Source: Periplaneta americana (lineage: Eukaryota > Arthropoda > Insecta > Blattodea > Blattidae). Taken from it: DNA of 64,000 bases. A program made the position numbers and the translations under genes. Shown here one piece after another: positions 30,818 through 41,691 of this stretch. A model generated the notes under the pieces. The model saw only the letters and a list, made by a program, of their open reading frames with translations, ran no database searches and was not told where the DNA came from. Location of the stretch: contig NC_091119.1 of NCBI RefSeq assembly GCF_040183065.1, positions 100,869,774-100,933,773 on the forward strand, written 5' to 3'. The first letter of the stretch is position 1; every line of letters starts with the position of its first letter.

Positions 30818-33591
30818 CAGTGGCATATACTGGTTAAAGGGTTTGGGCTACCACTGGCCCAATTATTACACAAAATATATTTTAAAATCCCTATAATAAA
30901 ATTCCTTACATATTTATGTGAATTCCAGACATCTTGATTGGGACGAAAATACGTTGATGACTTCGTCCTTGAAATTACAGTTGGGCCACTTGCAAAGTTT
31001 CTGTAGAAATGACTTTTCAATGGATATTAGTGCCAAGCCGGATAAACGTTCTTGTGTATGAGTTGATCTACAGTAGGATTTATTCTCTTCAACGCAAAAA
31101 ATGTTCTTTCTACCGATGCTGACGTAGCTGGTATTGTCACAATTAATGTTGCCAATTTAAGGACTTCAGGAATAACTTGGTTCAGCTGGTTTTCATATAT
31201 GGCAGATAATATTTCATGGATAGGTTTGTTCGAAAAATCAAAGACTTCTGCTGAATATATTACACTTAATTCATTTTTCAAACGTACTTGATCAAAGTGA
31301 CTGTTATAGGACTGAAATAATTTGTTTAGTGCCTCATTCGGGAAGTTTTCTCTATAAGCAGAAAATTTTTGAGAATCTAGAAGATGTGTGAACTGAAGCT
31401 TTCCATAATCAGAAAATCTGTCAGTAATTTCCATGTGCATACGATCTAGTATGCTGTAGTACAGCTGCCTGTATTTCAATTCATCATCTCCTTTTCTTCG
31501 CTTTAATGGTGGTTCCATTGTATTGGCTGAAGAATTTTCATTTTCCATATTACGCCATATGGACAGAAACCCACTACGTCTGAACTCGGACATAGTATTT
31601 TTTTTTTTTAACTTTGATACCTCTTGCAAGTAGTATGCTATGTCTAGACTTTTTGTCTGAAGAATATTGTAGAGCACATCTGTATGTGCGAACACTCTAG
31701 CATAGACTTCAAGAAGAAATATATTCTGAAACTGTGTGAAAAAATTCAAATATCCTTTAGCCTGCACATTTACAGCATCATCCCAGTTTTCTTCAGAGTC
31801 ATTACAAATGATATTTTTAAAGAAAGCAGTCCGTTTTTCTCTTTATTCGTTTACTGTATTTACAAGCCGAGATGTAAAATTCAATCTAGTTGGTGCTACT
31901 TTTGGGAGTTTCTTGTTCATAAATTCCTTGAGTTTTCTGATCTTTTAGGAGATGATGAGAAAAATGCCGCTAAACCCGACAGTGTATTGAAAAAAATGCG
32001 GCATTCTGGAATGGATGAAGTAGTTTGTTGCAAAACTAAATTGAGAACATGGCTGTAACAATGGACAAATAGTGCTTGAGGATACTTTCCTTGAACTTTT
32101 GTTTTTAAGCCATTAATATTTCCCGCCATGACTGAAGCACCATCGTATGTCTGTGCAATTAACTTATTGCCGACATTGTATTCTGCCATAATACCTTCCA
32201 CATGCTGAAACAATGCAGCAGCAGTTTTGTCCGAACTGACTGTGAATCCTATAAACCGTTCTTGAACATTGGCAGTACTGTCGACGTATCTTAAAACAGT
32301 GGACAATTGACTCAGATTAGAGCAATAACTTGTTTCATTAACAACAATGGCCACAAAAGGTTTTATGTTCTTTATCATAACCCTACTTATAGCAAATATT
32401 AAGTCATTCTGAAGTGCGAGAGAAGTACCACGAAATACTGTTGAACTCTCAAGATGATTGGCCAGTAAATGGTCAAATTCACTTAAGGAACTTAAATATT
32501 CAATATAATTTCCTATATTGTCTGATTCCACACTCTCGTTATGACCCCGAAAAGCCAATTCTTGTTTTCCTAGAAAGCAGACTGCGTTAATAAGATGCAG
32601 TAAAATCTCCCGATTTTTTTTTCACAAGAGCATTGTGTTGGTTGATGTGTAGAGCTTTTTGCTTATCTAGCTGTAAATCAATTCTTGTCTTCCCAAAGTT
32701 TGCAAAGTTCATGCTACTACAAATATGAGCTTTTGATTTGTCATATTCTAGGACTGCCGTTCGAAGGGAGTTCATATTAGAAAACCCCTCTTTTGACCAC
32801 ACATTAGTTTCGCGGCTAAATAACAAACATGGCCAGCAAAATAGTTTAGACAGTTTAGAAGTACCACACAACCAATTCCACTTACCATATGATGTTGAAG
32901 TGAAATGGCGTGTGTACTCTCGCTGTTTTTCACGTCCATGGACAAATTTAACTCAGGAGTTGGTCTTTCCATTTTCACAATTTCAACTTTCTCGTTGTTA
33001 TGTACGATGGTTAAAAGGCACTTTCAATGAACCTTCTATTACACAGTCATTTTCAACACAAACCTCTCCAGTAACTTGTTCTGCCATATTTTTCACAATA
33101 TCACTTAATTGGGAAATTAAAAACTTAATAATTCACAATTAATATAACTCTTAGACACTCGAACAAATCACAGATTTAAAATAATGCACTGCAAGAACAC
33201 AATCACATTCAATTGCTAGCGTACTAAGCGTATTGCTGCTTTGCGCCTGCGAAGAAACCGATCATGAGAGCGGCAACTCTCCCGGTCTACAGTGCACGAT
33301 GGAAACAGAAGGGAGAGGGGGGGACGGGCAGTTGTGCTACAGTACAGCGTGCGTGGTACGGTCACAGGCTACCTCACGTAGCAAGCGGTTTCTCCAGCGA
33401 TGCCGCCTTGACTACTTGTTTCTTTTCGAGAGCAGAGAGCGCATATAAATCTAACAATTACTTTAATTTTAATTACTATGGTAAAACGAATAATACAAAA
33501 TTATTACATTATGTTATATTATAAACTTTTTCTTTTGTAATTTCCTTGGGCTACCACCGGTAGCCCCGGTAGTCCGCAAAATACGCCCCTG
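30818..33591 (-). mobile_element. Inner hAT transposon, 2.77 kb, perfect 8-bp TSD, with transposase
   Basis: The ends CAGTGGCATATACTGG and, inverted, CAGGGGCGTATTTTGCGG share the CAG-GGC-TAT pattern, and 'GGGCTACCACTGG'/'GGCTACCGGTGG' follow inside each end. TCAATATC lies at 30810-30817 and 33592-33599, a perfect 8-bp duplication. The transposase is on the minus strand. The element is nested in another hAT-ended unit, itself nested in a LINE. Confidence 0.92.
31027..33087 (-). pseudogene. hAT transposase (ZMYM1-like, TTF zinc finger + DUF4371 + hATC), decayed
   Basis: A likely start at 33087 gives 'MAEQVTGEVCVENDCVI'. After frame breaks, the zinc-binding TTF-like block reads 'LFCWPCLLFSRETNVWSKEG' (about 32860-32780). 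The DUF4371/catalytic part (32558-31917) has 'FRGHNESVESDNIGNY', 'VVNETSYCSNLSQL', where the first catalytic Asp of the usual DET is Asn, then 'AQTYDGASVMAGN' and 'FVHCYSHVLNLVL'. The C-terminal dimerisation region (31767-31027) ends 'IPATSASVERTFFALKRI'. At least two frameshifts plus the Asp to Asn change make it inactive. Three long open frames survive, so decay is not extreme. Confidence 0.85.
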
Positions 33592-34398
33592 TCAATATCA
33601 ACTACAACTTGTCATGTCATACTCAATCTCTTTTATTGGGATATCACTTTCTTTATGAATGATGTGTTTCATCCATTTAGTACAGTATAGTTGTATTACT
33701 ATGGAATTTATGTGAATATTCCTTCTTATCTCTTTATTATGTTATTAACATTTAAAACACAACTGCAATATTAAGAAATTGGTATTAGTACTTTTGTTTT
33801 ACAGACAATATAGATAATATCAAACAGAAAGAAGCCATATAAAAATAACGACATAAAATATCATGTTCTGTTTCAAGTTTGTGCACCACTGTTTTCTTAA
33901 TCCTACAGGCTGCTTATTCATATACACAACCCTTTCTCTTTCCAACTTAGCGATTGATGCCCGAGCACGACGTCAAGGTCAGAAAAATGCGCTTGCTTTG
34001 ACATCACTGACATAAATATAAAACCAAAAGATCAGAAAACATATATTATGCTTAACAGAACCTAAAAGCATCATAGCTGTAGCATATAATCACAGTACAG
34101 TAGCAACTTCGGTCCAAGGCTTTATAACATGATAGCTAAATTCCCAAATATACAATTTACTAATGCTCCTTATTTAAAAAAATCAATTAAAAATTGCTTT
34201 TTAGAGAGAAAATTTAAAGTTCAATTATTGTGATATGTTTTTTCTTGTTTTTTCTTTTTCTTTTTTTACTTTTTACTCTGTTATTTAATAAAATATCTTA
34301 ACATTATGTGGAATGCCCTCTGAGCAAGAGTATGTAACTTACTCTTTCTGGGGATGCTAGAATGTTTTTATATAAAAAGCAATATGTATCTTTGTTCT

Positions 34399-35460
34399 AC
34401 GAGGGCTATTCATAAAGTAGTCGTTTATTTTTTACAAACCTGTGAATGATGTTACAGAATTGGGCTATAATACATTTGAAATTGTATACTCTAATTTATT
34501 TTTCTACACAGTTTCCAGTCACATTGAGACACTTGTCGTAGCATTTGACGAGCTTTGAAATTCCGCAATCTTAGAATTCGGCCAACCTACGACACTGGTT
34601 TTCAACTCTTCGTCATCGTCAAAGCACTTCGAGCCAAGCCACGTCTTCATGTGCATGAAGAGATGGTAATCGCTAGGCACTAAATCTGGGCTATAGGGAG
34701 GATGATCCAGTACTTCCCAGTTGAACTCTTGCAGTTTGGTCGCAGTACGACTCACTGTATGCAGCCGGGCGTTGTCATGCAGGAAAATCACCCCAGAGCT
34801 TAACATGCCACGACGTTTGTTTTGAATGGTCCTTTTCAAGTTTGTTAGTGTGTTACAGTAACGCTCAGCATTAATTGTGGCATTCCTCTCCAAGAACTCC
34901 ACTAGCAAAATTCCTTTCCTGTCCCAGAAGCATAAGTTTCCTCGTGGAAAGTGTTTGACGACACTTTGTTGATTTTTTTGGGGAGTGAGTATGGCCCCAC
35001 TGCATTGATTGAAGCTTTGTTTCAGCATTCATATACCTTATCTAAGTCTCATCTCCTGTCACAATCTGATCGAAAAAGCATCACCTTCTCTTTTGTAATG
35101 CTCAAGAAAGGACAGTGCTGCTCCCATTCGCTGAGCCTTTTGTTCCTCAGAAAGGAATTTAGGCACCCATCTGGCAGAAAGTTTCCAGTAGCCCAAATCT
35201 TCGGTAATCACTTTGTACAGAAGAGTACGACTAATCTGTGGAAAATCCTCACTAAGCTCCGACATGGTAAACCTGCGGTTTGCTCTAACCTTTTCGTCAA
35301 CCAAACGAATCAGATCTGCATTCACGATACTCGGTCGACCACTTCTCTCTTCATCATGGACATTGGTTCGCCCATTTTTGAACATACGGCACCATCCAAT
35401 TTTTAACAATCTCCCGACTTCCGCATTTCTCTTCTCTTCGAGCCTTCTTCTACCTTATTT
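34399..35460 (-). pseudogene. mariner transposase pseudogene
   Basis: The left end 'TACGAGGGCTATTCATAAAG' (34399 on) looks like a mariner terminal repeat. The minus-strand frame at 35409-35059 holds the DNA-binding part ('DEERSGRPSIVNADLI', 'LSEDFPQISRTLLYKVI', 'WVPKFLSEEQKAQRM'). The catalytic VTGDET block near 35050 is followed by TAG where Trp is normal. The frame at 35028-34519 has 'FLHDNARLHTVSRTA' and 'HPPYSPDLVPSDYHLF', giving the remaining two Asp. The 5' end with the first helix-turn-helix and right terminal repeat is missing. Dead copy. Confidence 0.88.
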
Positions 35461-35510
35461 TTGCATAATGTAAAAATTAATTGAAACATTTAATTTTTAC
35501 ATGCTTGAAG

Positions 35511-35597
35511 GTGATTTATATGATGGATTCTGTTGTTCCAGAGATGCACTGAAATGTGCAGCTAAGCTTATACAAAGAGTGTTTTCTTTTATGAACA
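35511..35597 (+). CDS. Candidate host exon 3
   Basis: Between an AG at 35509-35510 and the consensus donor A|GTAAGT at 35598, the frame reads 'DLYDGFCCSRDALKCAAKL' and 'IQRVFSFMN'. The frame is also open upstream from a Met-Leu-Glu-Gly at 35501. The composition is typical of a helical host protein. With GTAAGT the exon ends in phase 1, which does not fit 36226-36334 directly. Using the weaker GTGAAC donor at 35604 (exon end 35603) gives phase 2 and a clean join. Acceptor context is only moderate. Product unknown. Confidence 0.45.
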
Positions 35598-35639
35598 GTA
35601 AGTGAACATATATATACATACATTCATATATGAGTTCTC

Positions 35640-35990
35640 GCCATCCTCATTAAATAATCGAGGCTACTATTTTTTGTTAGTAGTCAACATGTAGAAACCT
35701 ATTAATTTTGAGAAAAATTCGTTCCAGCACCGGGAATCGAACCCAGGACCTCTCAACTCTGCGTGCTGAGCGCTCTTTCCAACTGAGCTATGCCGGGACA
35801 CGATCCATGGCGCCAGCCAAACTCTCCTCATTATATCATCAATGGCCTACTACCTGCATTTTAGACATATACCGGTAAGTCATATATGCAGGAGCACATA
35901 TTTAAATGACTTTATGGCCAATTTTAACAAGCTTCTTTTAATACTGTTAACATTAATGTATACCTATCTCACATATGAAGTCTCGCAATC
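35640..35990 (-). mobile_element. tRNA-derived SINE (family S3), copy 2, with well-preserved head
   Basis: The minus strand 35799-35721 reads as a tRNA-like head: 'GGCATAGCTCAGTTGGAAAG' (A box) and GGTTCGATTCCCGGTGCTGG (B box and 3' arm), then the body 'AACGAATTTTTCTC'. The flanks 'ATGAGTTCTCGCCATCCTC' (left) and 'TATGAAGTCTCGCAATCCTC' (right) are direct-oriented relatives of the arm sequence in the 27.4-kb foldback. The internal promoter looks intact. Confidence 0.75.
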
Positions 35991-36225
35991 CTCAGATGTT
36001 CGAAAAAGGAGCGCGAAACTTTAATCAAATCAGAACTGCAAATCACAGTCATTTTCAACTACTCATGTAGGAAATTTTTACAATTTGTTTGAAACTATTA
36101 CACTAGGTAAAATATCTCAAAATACTTTAATTTAAGCCTAACTGCCAAAATGTAGAATAAAATTGTTTTTAGTACCGCTAACTGAATTGAATAATTTTTT
36201 AATTTTTTTATGTGAAATATTGTAG

Positions 36226-36334
36226 ACCACTTAGTCTCCCATATTTTCTTCAAAAACAGTTGGCAACCCTAGCACCAACACTATTTCTACCCAAGTCTTC
36301 AACAGAAATCAGAGTGAAAATTCCATGTGCTCGT
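36226..36334 (+). CDS. Candidate host exon 4 (36 codons)
   Basis: The acceptor is 'TGTGAAATATTGTAG' preceded by a long T tract. The frame (one leading base) reads 'PLSLPYFLQKQLATLAPTLF' and 'LPKSSTEIRVKIPCAR'. A donor CGT|GTAATA at 36335 would end it in phase 0, which joins exactly to the terminal exon at 39106. The open frame continues into a His run encoded by an ATC microsatellite, so the exon must end before it. Product unknown; the join is inference. Confidence 0.5.
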
Positions 36335-36345
36335 GTAATACTCAT

Positions 36346-36366
36346 ACATCATCATCATCATCATCA
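36346..36366 (+). repeat. (ATC)n microsatellite
   Basis: Six to seven ATC units interrupted once. It is followed by short CATGTGCCATGCATCATG echoes to about 36425. Confidence 0.9.
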
Positions 36367-36435
36367 ACATGGCATTATGTGTCACGCTCCATGTGCCATG
36401 CATCATGTTTCTTGCATCATCCGGTGTGTAACGTG

Positions 36436-37617
36436 CAGGGGCGAATCTAGTTACTTGGCGCCTCTAGGCAGAGAAAAATATTTCCGCCCCTTATTTCGCC
36501 CTATATGCATGATTTGGATCAACTGAAATAATTGATTCCGTGTCATTATTACTGTTTCTAATATCGGAAACGCCTGACTAAAATAAACCACACGCTGCAC
36601 TATTTTCGGTAACTACTGTTCGCCACATTATTATCTGGACTCGAACTGGACCAAGCTGGCTGTTTGTTTTTTAAATAACACATATTTTTGCACTTTTTCT
36701 CACCATTTCCTCCCTTTTTATTGCCTTGTCTTTCTCGAGGTTCCGGTATTGTTGTTTAGTCAGCTGTCCGAAGACAAGTCTGGACCCCACAAGTGACACC
36801 TTCAACGCATCACTCATAAGGCAACTAGGCCAGGAGATAATGGGGTAGGGTGACCAGTTCCTTTCCCCCTCCATTGCATACAACGCTAGCTAGCTACATA
36901 TTACACTAATGAGATTTTAGATGCAGTTCTTCCTCTGACACATATCGTCAAATAAGATTACTGTCTGATATAGATTTACATATCAGCCGAAACCTCAATC
37001 AGAGGTGATTCCGGTATTGAGAACCACTTAAATTTTTCCGACTGTCACTCATTATAATGAATATTAAAATATAAATCACCTAAGTACAAAACAACTGCAC
37101 TCTTTACCGTTTCAAATTAAACTGAACTCCCAAGCGTCCGGCTGATACAATGACTGGCGGTATTTTCTTTGAATTTAAGTCTGAATGGGGATTACTGAGT
37201 GTTGATACTGGCTACCCTTATACAGAGTGGCGTCTCTCATCATTTCATCACAAAGCTTATGATTGCAAGTAACGAGATTTGCCTTCCTAATGTATCATTA
37301 TATAATACCAGTAAGTTCTTTAATGTTATTTCGTGAGACTCTCATGATGAGAGGACATAACATTGAAAAAAGTGCTATGATTGCATTGTGACATTAATAT
37401 TGAAAAACTGTAATGTTTCCTTGGCAGACTGTTGATTAAATTTTAACTGATTGTTGCCAATGTTATTGATATCTTTTTCATTGTGCGTTTAAGTTCATGT
37501 ACTCTTTTAAAGAGTTATGAATAAAATTTAAAAAATATAAAAAGATTTATCAGTAATAGCTTAAAAGCCGCCCCCTCATCTGCCACCCTAGGCAGCTGCC
37601 TAGTCTGCCTAGGCCTG
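36436..37617. mobile_element. hAT-ended non-autonomous element, 1.18 kb
   Basis: The left end CAGGGGCGAATCTAG is followed by 'GGCGCCTCTAGGCAG'. The right end inverted is CAGGCCTAGGCAGACTAGG. The flanks GTAACGTG (36428-36435) and TTAACGTG (37618-37625) match at 7 of 8. No transposase is seen. Short minus frames inside have no known motif. Confidence 0.7.
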
Positions 37618-37811
37618 TTAACGTGCCTAATCGATTTTATTGAAGCTACAGGGTCAGGTTGTGTACCCAAGTTACAAAGTACAGCTCACATAGGCACGTG
37701 ACATATTCACAGCATGAACTTCGATTACAAGCCTGGTTGCAGTGTAATGTTTACCTTTCTGAATGTTGCATATTTTTATACGAATGTTGTACTCAGATTG
37801 TACAGGTTATA

Positions 37812-38290
37812 TATTGTTGTTCTCCAGTCCCTAGGCACTTGACAATAAGTCAATTGCTGTACGATGTTATCTTGTTGTAGCAATGTTTTGCATCCCGTGA
37901 TGTGTTCGATGTTCATTTCTTCATTTGCATCACATAATACCATACACGGGCTGATCTATGGGAAATTTCCATCCTGTTCAGGTGGCTTGTCAAATAATCA
38001 TGACATGACTTGTTATCAACCTGATTTATGTGGCCCTTGAGGGATTATGTCGGTGTTAATCGTTCAAAATTTTCAGGTTTTATCATTTGCTTCATCTGAA
38101 TTTTGTTTTGGGCAGATCTGAATTTACTTCTGATTAGTTCTTTTACAGAATAAAATAGAAGTCTGTTGTAAAATTTCAGTTCTCTTTTTAGCCAAAAGTC
38201 TTCTGTTTCATTTTCCTTATGTCACAATGGGAAGGAATCAACTATTTTTTTTTTCTGTAGTTTAGTTAGATAATGCATCTGTTTTTATAA
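37812..38290 (-). mobile_element. LINE C-terminal fragment
   Basis: Minus-strand reading: 'DFWLKRELKFYNRLLFYSVK', 'IKPENFERLTPT', 'SCHDYLTSHLNRMEISHRSA' and a tail 'LIVKCLGTGEQQ'. The His-Asp-Tyr-Leu-x-x-His-Leu block and Leu-Gly end correspond to the C-terminus of RNase H-type LINEs. It is strongly decayed and truncated. Confidence 0.55.
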
Positions 38291-38299
38291 TCTTGTATT

Positions 38300-38805
38300 T
38301 CAGCCTTTTTTGTGGTCTGTTGTAAGATTATAGTCTGTATGGCTGCCCTTCAATCTGATAATTAGAATTTATTTAATCTATATAAGAGATTTTGCAAACA
38401 TAATATGTAAATAGCCAGAAATGCATATATAGATTGACAAATCGAACTCAAACCCAGACCGAGTTACTATGTGAGTGCTGGCTGTCTTGGGGAGGAGCAA
38501 GTGAGAAAGCACGGGGGGAAGGGAGAGAGCACTATGGACTGTGTATTTGCAGGTCCACTCACAGTTTTTAAAACCTGCTAACAAAAGCATTAAAAGGTTC
38601 ACTATTTGCCTGCAATGCTAGCATAATGGAACCTTCCTAGCCGACAGTCGAGGCAAAAATGAAGAATCCGTTATTGTGGTAATACTGGAGAGTGGTTCTT
38701 CTATTGGTCGCGATGCCCACACATCCTCTCAGATATTAACTTGGTGACTGGTGACTGAATGTCGAGGAGCGAGGGAGAGAGAAGAAAGAAAGAGAGAGAT
38801 TCTAG
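38300..38805. other. No gene recognised
   Basis: Includes a purine-rich GAGA stretch at 38763-38800. No motif-bearing frame is seen. Confidence 0.4.
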
Positions 38806-38808
38806 AAG

Positions 38809-39060
38809 TTGGCGTGTTTTACTGGGTTTCACTTGAAGTTGTCAAACTGTAGAGTGTTAGTTGGTAGGCCAAAGGGAAAAAGACCTTTGGTGAGGCCAAG
38901 ACATAGATGGGGGGATAACATTAAAATGGATTTGAGGAAGGTGGGATATGATAGTAGGGACTGGATTAATCTTGCTCAGGATAGAGATCGATGGCATGCT
39001 TATGTGAGGGCGGCAACGAACCTCCAGGTTCTATAAAAGCCATTTGTAAGCAATATGTAA
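38809..39060 (+). mobile_element. LINE family G 3' end
   Basis: The 75-codon frame reads 'VLVGRPKGKRPLVRPRHRWG', 'DNIKMDLRKVGYDSRDWINL' and 'AQDRDRWHAYVRAATNLQVL', the C-terminus of the family G LINE ORF. A short UTR with TAAAAGCCATTTGTAAGC follows. It is the best preserved of the three copies in this window and lies about 45 bp upstream of the candidate terminal exon acceptor. Confidence 0.85.
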
Positions 39061-39105
39061 ATAGCAGTAACTTAAAAATGTATTGTATAACTTATTCTCC
39101 TACAG

Positions 39106-39186
39106 AATAGTAAAATGAAAAGACAGGACATATTCATCCCAGTTTCTGCACCTCTTGAATATGATATAAGAGATCCATCTGTATAA
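39106..39186 (+). CDS. Candidate host terminal exon with stop codon
   Basis: An excellent acceptor (CTTATTCTCCTACAG, ending 39105) is followed by 26 open codons and TAA at 39184-39186. The codons read 'NSKMKRQDIFIPVSAPLEYD' and 'IRDPSV'. An AATAAA at 39456-39461 could be the polyadenylation signal, giving a 3' UTR near 290 bases. It starts in phase 0, matching the end of the exon at 36226-36334. I do not recognise the protein. It is the most convincing exon of the unidentified gene. Confidence 0.6.
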   Translation, partial: NSKMKRQDIFIPVSAPLEYDIRDPSV

Positions 39187-39455
39187 ATTTGTCAACACTC
39201 CGTACGTGTGTATCTTGTCTTAATTGTTTCTATAGCCATAGTCTTCAAACCTAGTTTATCTGTAACCTACATATAATATTTGTTTCTAGTTTATAGACAT
39301 TACCTCAATAGTTACTTTAGAGCTGTAATAATATGTATTGAAAACTCACTTTACAGCATTTTTTGGTGTGTAAAAATTGCATTAATATTACTGTACAGGA
39401 TACAAACGAACGTATTTTTCATACTTGTTTGAATGTCTTAAGAGGTATGTGATGA

Positions 39456-39461
39456 AATAAA
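39456..39461 (+). promoter_or_regulatory. Possible polyadenylation signal of the unidentified gene
   Basis: AATAAA 270 bases after the stop codon of the terminal-type exon. The hexamer is common in AT-rich DNA, so support is positional only. Confidence 0.35.
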
Positions 39462-39639
39462 ATGGTGAAGTGTTTGGCAGCGAAAATATATATTTTTCTT
39501 GTTTTGTTTTTTCTTCCCAATGTATAAAGACCATTATTTCGATATGTAGGCAGTGTATATTTCATATGATATTATGCAAGTACTTTCGTTCCTTCACAGT
39601 TTATGACATTTTCACACAGAGTATATGATGTTTCTTTCA

Positions 39640-39815
39640 AATAATTCACAATTTAATGCACATTAATTTTATCTTCCATTGTTTTATATGAAACTTTTCA
39701 TAGCCTATTTTCGGATATCTATTGATTGAATTCCCAATATGCTCAGTCAGTTTAAGAGAGCAGTGTATTATGATAATAGATGTTTGAAAGAATTTTAGTT
39801 TTGTCCTTCAAAGAA
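39640..39815 (+). repeat. Repeat R1, copy 2 (partial)
   Basis: Shares 'TATGAAACTTTTCATAGCC', 'AATTCCCAATATGCTCAGTC' and 'GAAAGAATTTTAGTTTTGTC' with the 1527-1815 copy. The 5' third is missing. Confidence 0.7.
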
Positions 39816-39859
39816 AAAATTTGGTACAAACGTAACTTTTTTTTCCTCAAAATGCAAGG

Positions 39860-40460
39860 AGAAAATAGGGAATACAAAAACAAAGAAAATACAAGACGAT
39901 CAAGGTGAAGATAGATGGACAGGCAAGCAGGCAGATAGATTAATTTTTTCCATAATATTCTTACAGTTACTTTATAGCATAGAATATAGCCTAACATATC
40001 CAATTCTTACGTTTAACATATAAAAATGCAAATAATATGAAATATATACAGAATTAATATTGGAACCTTAATAACAATAACATATTATACAATGCAATAT
40101 GTTTACCATTTAATAGTATTAAAAACATTTACACAGTACTGTGAAATGTCAAGAATTCATCTACAGAATAACAAGTGTGAGATATTAAGTAATTTTTTTA
40201 GTTTTACCTTAAATAATGGAGGGTTTCGTTATGATTCTTAATGTCTTCAGGAAGACCATTGAAAATTTTTATTGCCATGTAAGGCACTCCCCTTTGATAG
40301 CATGATAAATTTGATGACAGTGTACGAAAATCATTCTTTCTGCGGATATTAGTGCTATGTATGGCTGAATTAGTTAGAAAATTTTCTTTATTACATAAGA
40401 GGAAATTTATTAAAGAGTATACAGTATGTACTGATTTGTTAAGATCGGAATCTCTCATTT
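39860..40460 (-). mobile_element. CR1/Jockey-like LINE C-terminus and 3' UTR
   Basis: The 85-codon minus frame (40204-40458) contains 'STNIRRKNDFRTLSSNLSCY' and 'QRGVPYMAIKIFNGLPEDIK', the usual C-terminal block of CR1/Jockey-like LINE RTs. It has a normal stop and a following AT-rich UTR. The 5' part is absent. Confidence 0.65.
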
Positions 40461-40540
40461 AAAAAGAAATGGTCTACACGATTCTCTAGTCTTTGCTCCA
40501 ACTAATTGCTAAGGAGACAAGGAGAACAAGTGTGGGTTAT

Positions 40541-40541
40541 T

Positions 40542-40599
<58 letters not shown>

Positions 40600-40656
40600 T
40601 AATTATAATAATAATAGTAATAATAATAATAATAGTAATAATAATAGTTATTATTA

Positions 40657-40693
<37 letters not shown>

Positions 40694-40695
40694 TA
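40541..40695. repeat. (AAT)n/(ATT)n compound microsatellite
   Basis: About 80 bases of AAT units pass into about 50 bases of ATT units through a short transition, so the two halves are self-complementary and can form a hairpin. The Asn/Ile-run frame over it is a translation artefact. Confidence 0.95.
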
Positions 40696-40784
40696 CCAAA
40701 CTTATTTATTTATTCTGGTAAAGTTAAGGTCATCAGGCCTTCTCTTCCACTCCACCACGACAGTGATAGTTAATTCCAGGGTTA

Positions 40785-41345
40785 GTCCACCGTTGTGGCT
40801 GAGAGGTTAGTGATTCTAACTCTAAATCCAGCACAGGTTCGATTTCCGGTCGGGAAGAGTTGCCTGAGTGAGGTTTTTTTGGGGTTTTCCCTCACTCCTA
40901 TGGATGAATATCAGGTAACTTTACCAGGCGATTGGAACCCCATTCAACTTCGCCACTTCCTTTCCTCCCCTATCATCCTTTAATTGGTCATCCCGTTACT
41001 TCTTCTGGTATTCAGATCGCTCTACAGGTGGCCCTCCGAAGCTCCTGGCTCTCTTGACTGGCCTCTGATGGATAGCTTCTGCAACGGAACATGGGGCAAA
41101 CCTTCTCTGTGGAGGACTTCTGCCTCGGACCATTAAGGGAGCCTTGGGGGGGTTGCCGAAGCAGGAGTGGTACATGAACTTTGTTGGCCGTAGGGACCAG
41201 TCGTTAAGGAGGTCAAGTGGTTAGATCGGTGCACGTAGGGGATCGATCAGTGGGCACGCAACTCATCCCATATAGGGGGTGTACAATAGACCTCAGGTCG
41301 TAGTGCATGGCATGTTTCCTCCCTCCCTCCCTCTCTCCTAACAAG
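40785..41345 (+). mobile_element. Long tRNA-derived SINE
   Basis: The head has an A-box-like 'TGTGGCTGAGAGGTTAGTG' and the B box GGTTCGATTTCC. A body of about 480 bp follows ('GGTTTTCCCTCACTCC', 'CGACCAGTCGTTAAGGAGG' region) and the end is CT-rich then A-rich ('CCTCCCTCCCTCTCTCC', AAAAAAAA). The 62-codon frame over it is not a gene. Confidence 0.7.
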
Positions 41346-41649
41346 AAAAAAAAATTCCAGAGTTATCACTCATAAGTATCTCCTGAGGAGAAAGACGTAG
41401 TTCTACATGGACAGTGGATAAAAAAGAGAACAAGAGGGCATACACTCATTCATTCATAGGGTGCTGCCGGGGCCTTCGCTATAAGTTCTTTATCAGGACT
41501 GCATAGCAGAATCGTGACGTCATACAAACGGGGCATGCTCTGCATGCCATTTCTCTTGGGTATATTTAATAGTGGTGCTTGGCGTTATTTACTCTAGTGA
41601 ATAGTAAATTATAGTAACAAGACAGTAATCAGCATAATTATTATTTTAT

Positions 41650-41652
<3 letters not shown>

Positions 41653-41691
<39 letters not shown>

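Larger units (their letters stand above)
30071..34009. mobile_element. Outer hAT-ended element (3.94 kb including its insert)
   Basis: The termini are CAGTGATGTCAATTGATGCC on the left and, inverted, CAGTGATGTCAAAGCAAGCG on the right. The flanking 8-mers ACATATAT (30063-30070) and ACATAAAT (34010-34017) match at 7 of 8. Excluding the inner element, its own sequence is about 1.16 kb and non-coding, so it is non-autonomous. Confidence 0.82.
29880..34395 (+). mobile_element. CR1/Jockey-like LINE (family C) copy split by nested hAT elements
   Basis: The left part (29880-30066) reads 'CQQLLQKRIIKLCLNKFLIT' and 'FVHKNRNIFNLYSHI'. The right part (34018-34230) resumes 'KTKRSENIYYA', then a terminal 'LYNMIAKFPNIQFTNAPYLK'. 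The 3' UTR has 'CTCTGAGCAAGAGTATGTAA', matching the UTR of the copy at 10390-11985. Removing 30071-34009 restores the order seen in that copy, so the hAT unit inserted into this LINE. Confidence 0.75.

Noticed and set aside
31684-33142. + strand frames of 124, 70 and 134 codons
   Set aside because: Complements of the hAT transposase coding region.
40506-40721. Asn/Ile-run protein
   Set aside because: Translation of an AAT/ATT microsatellite.
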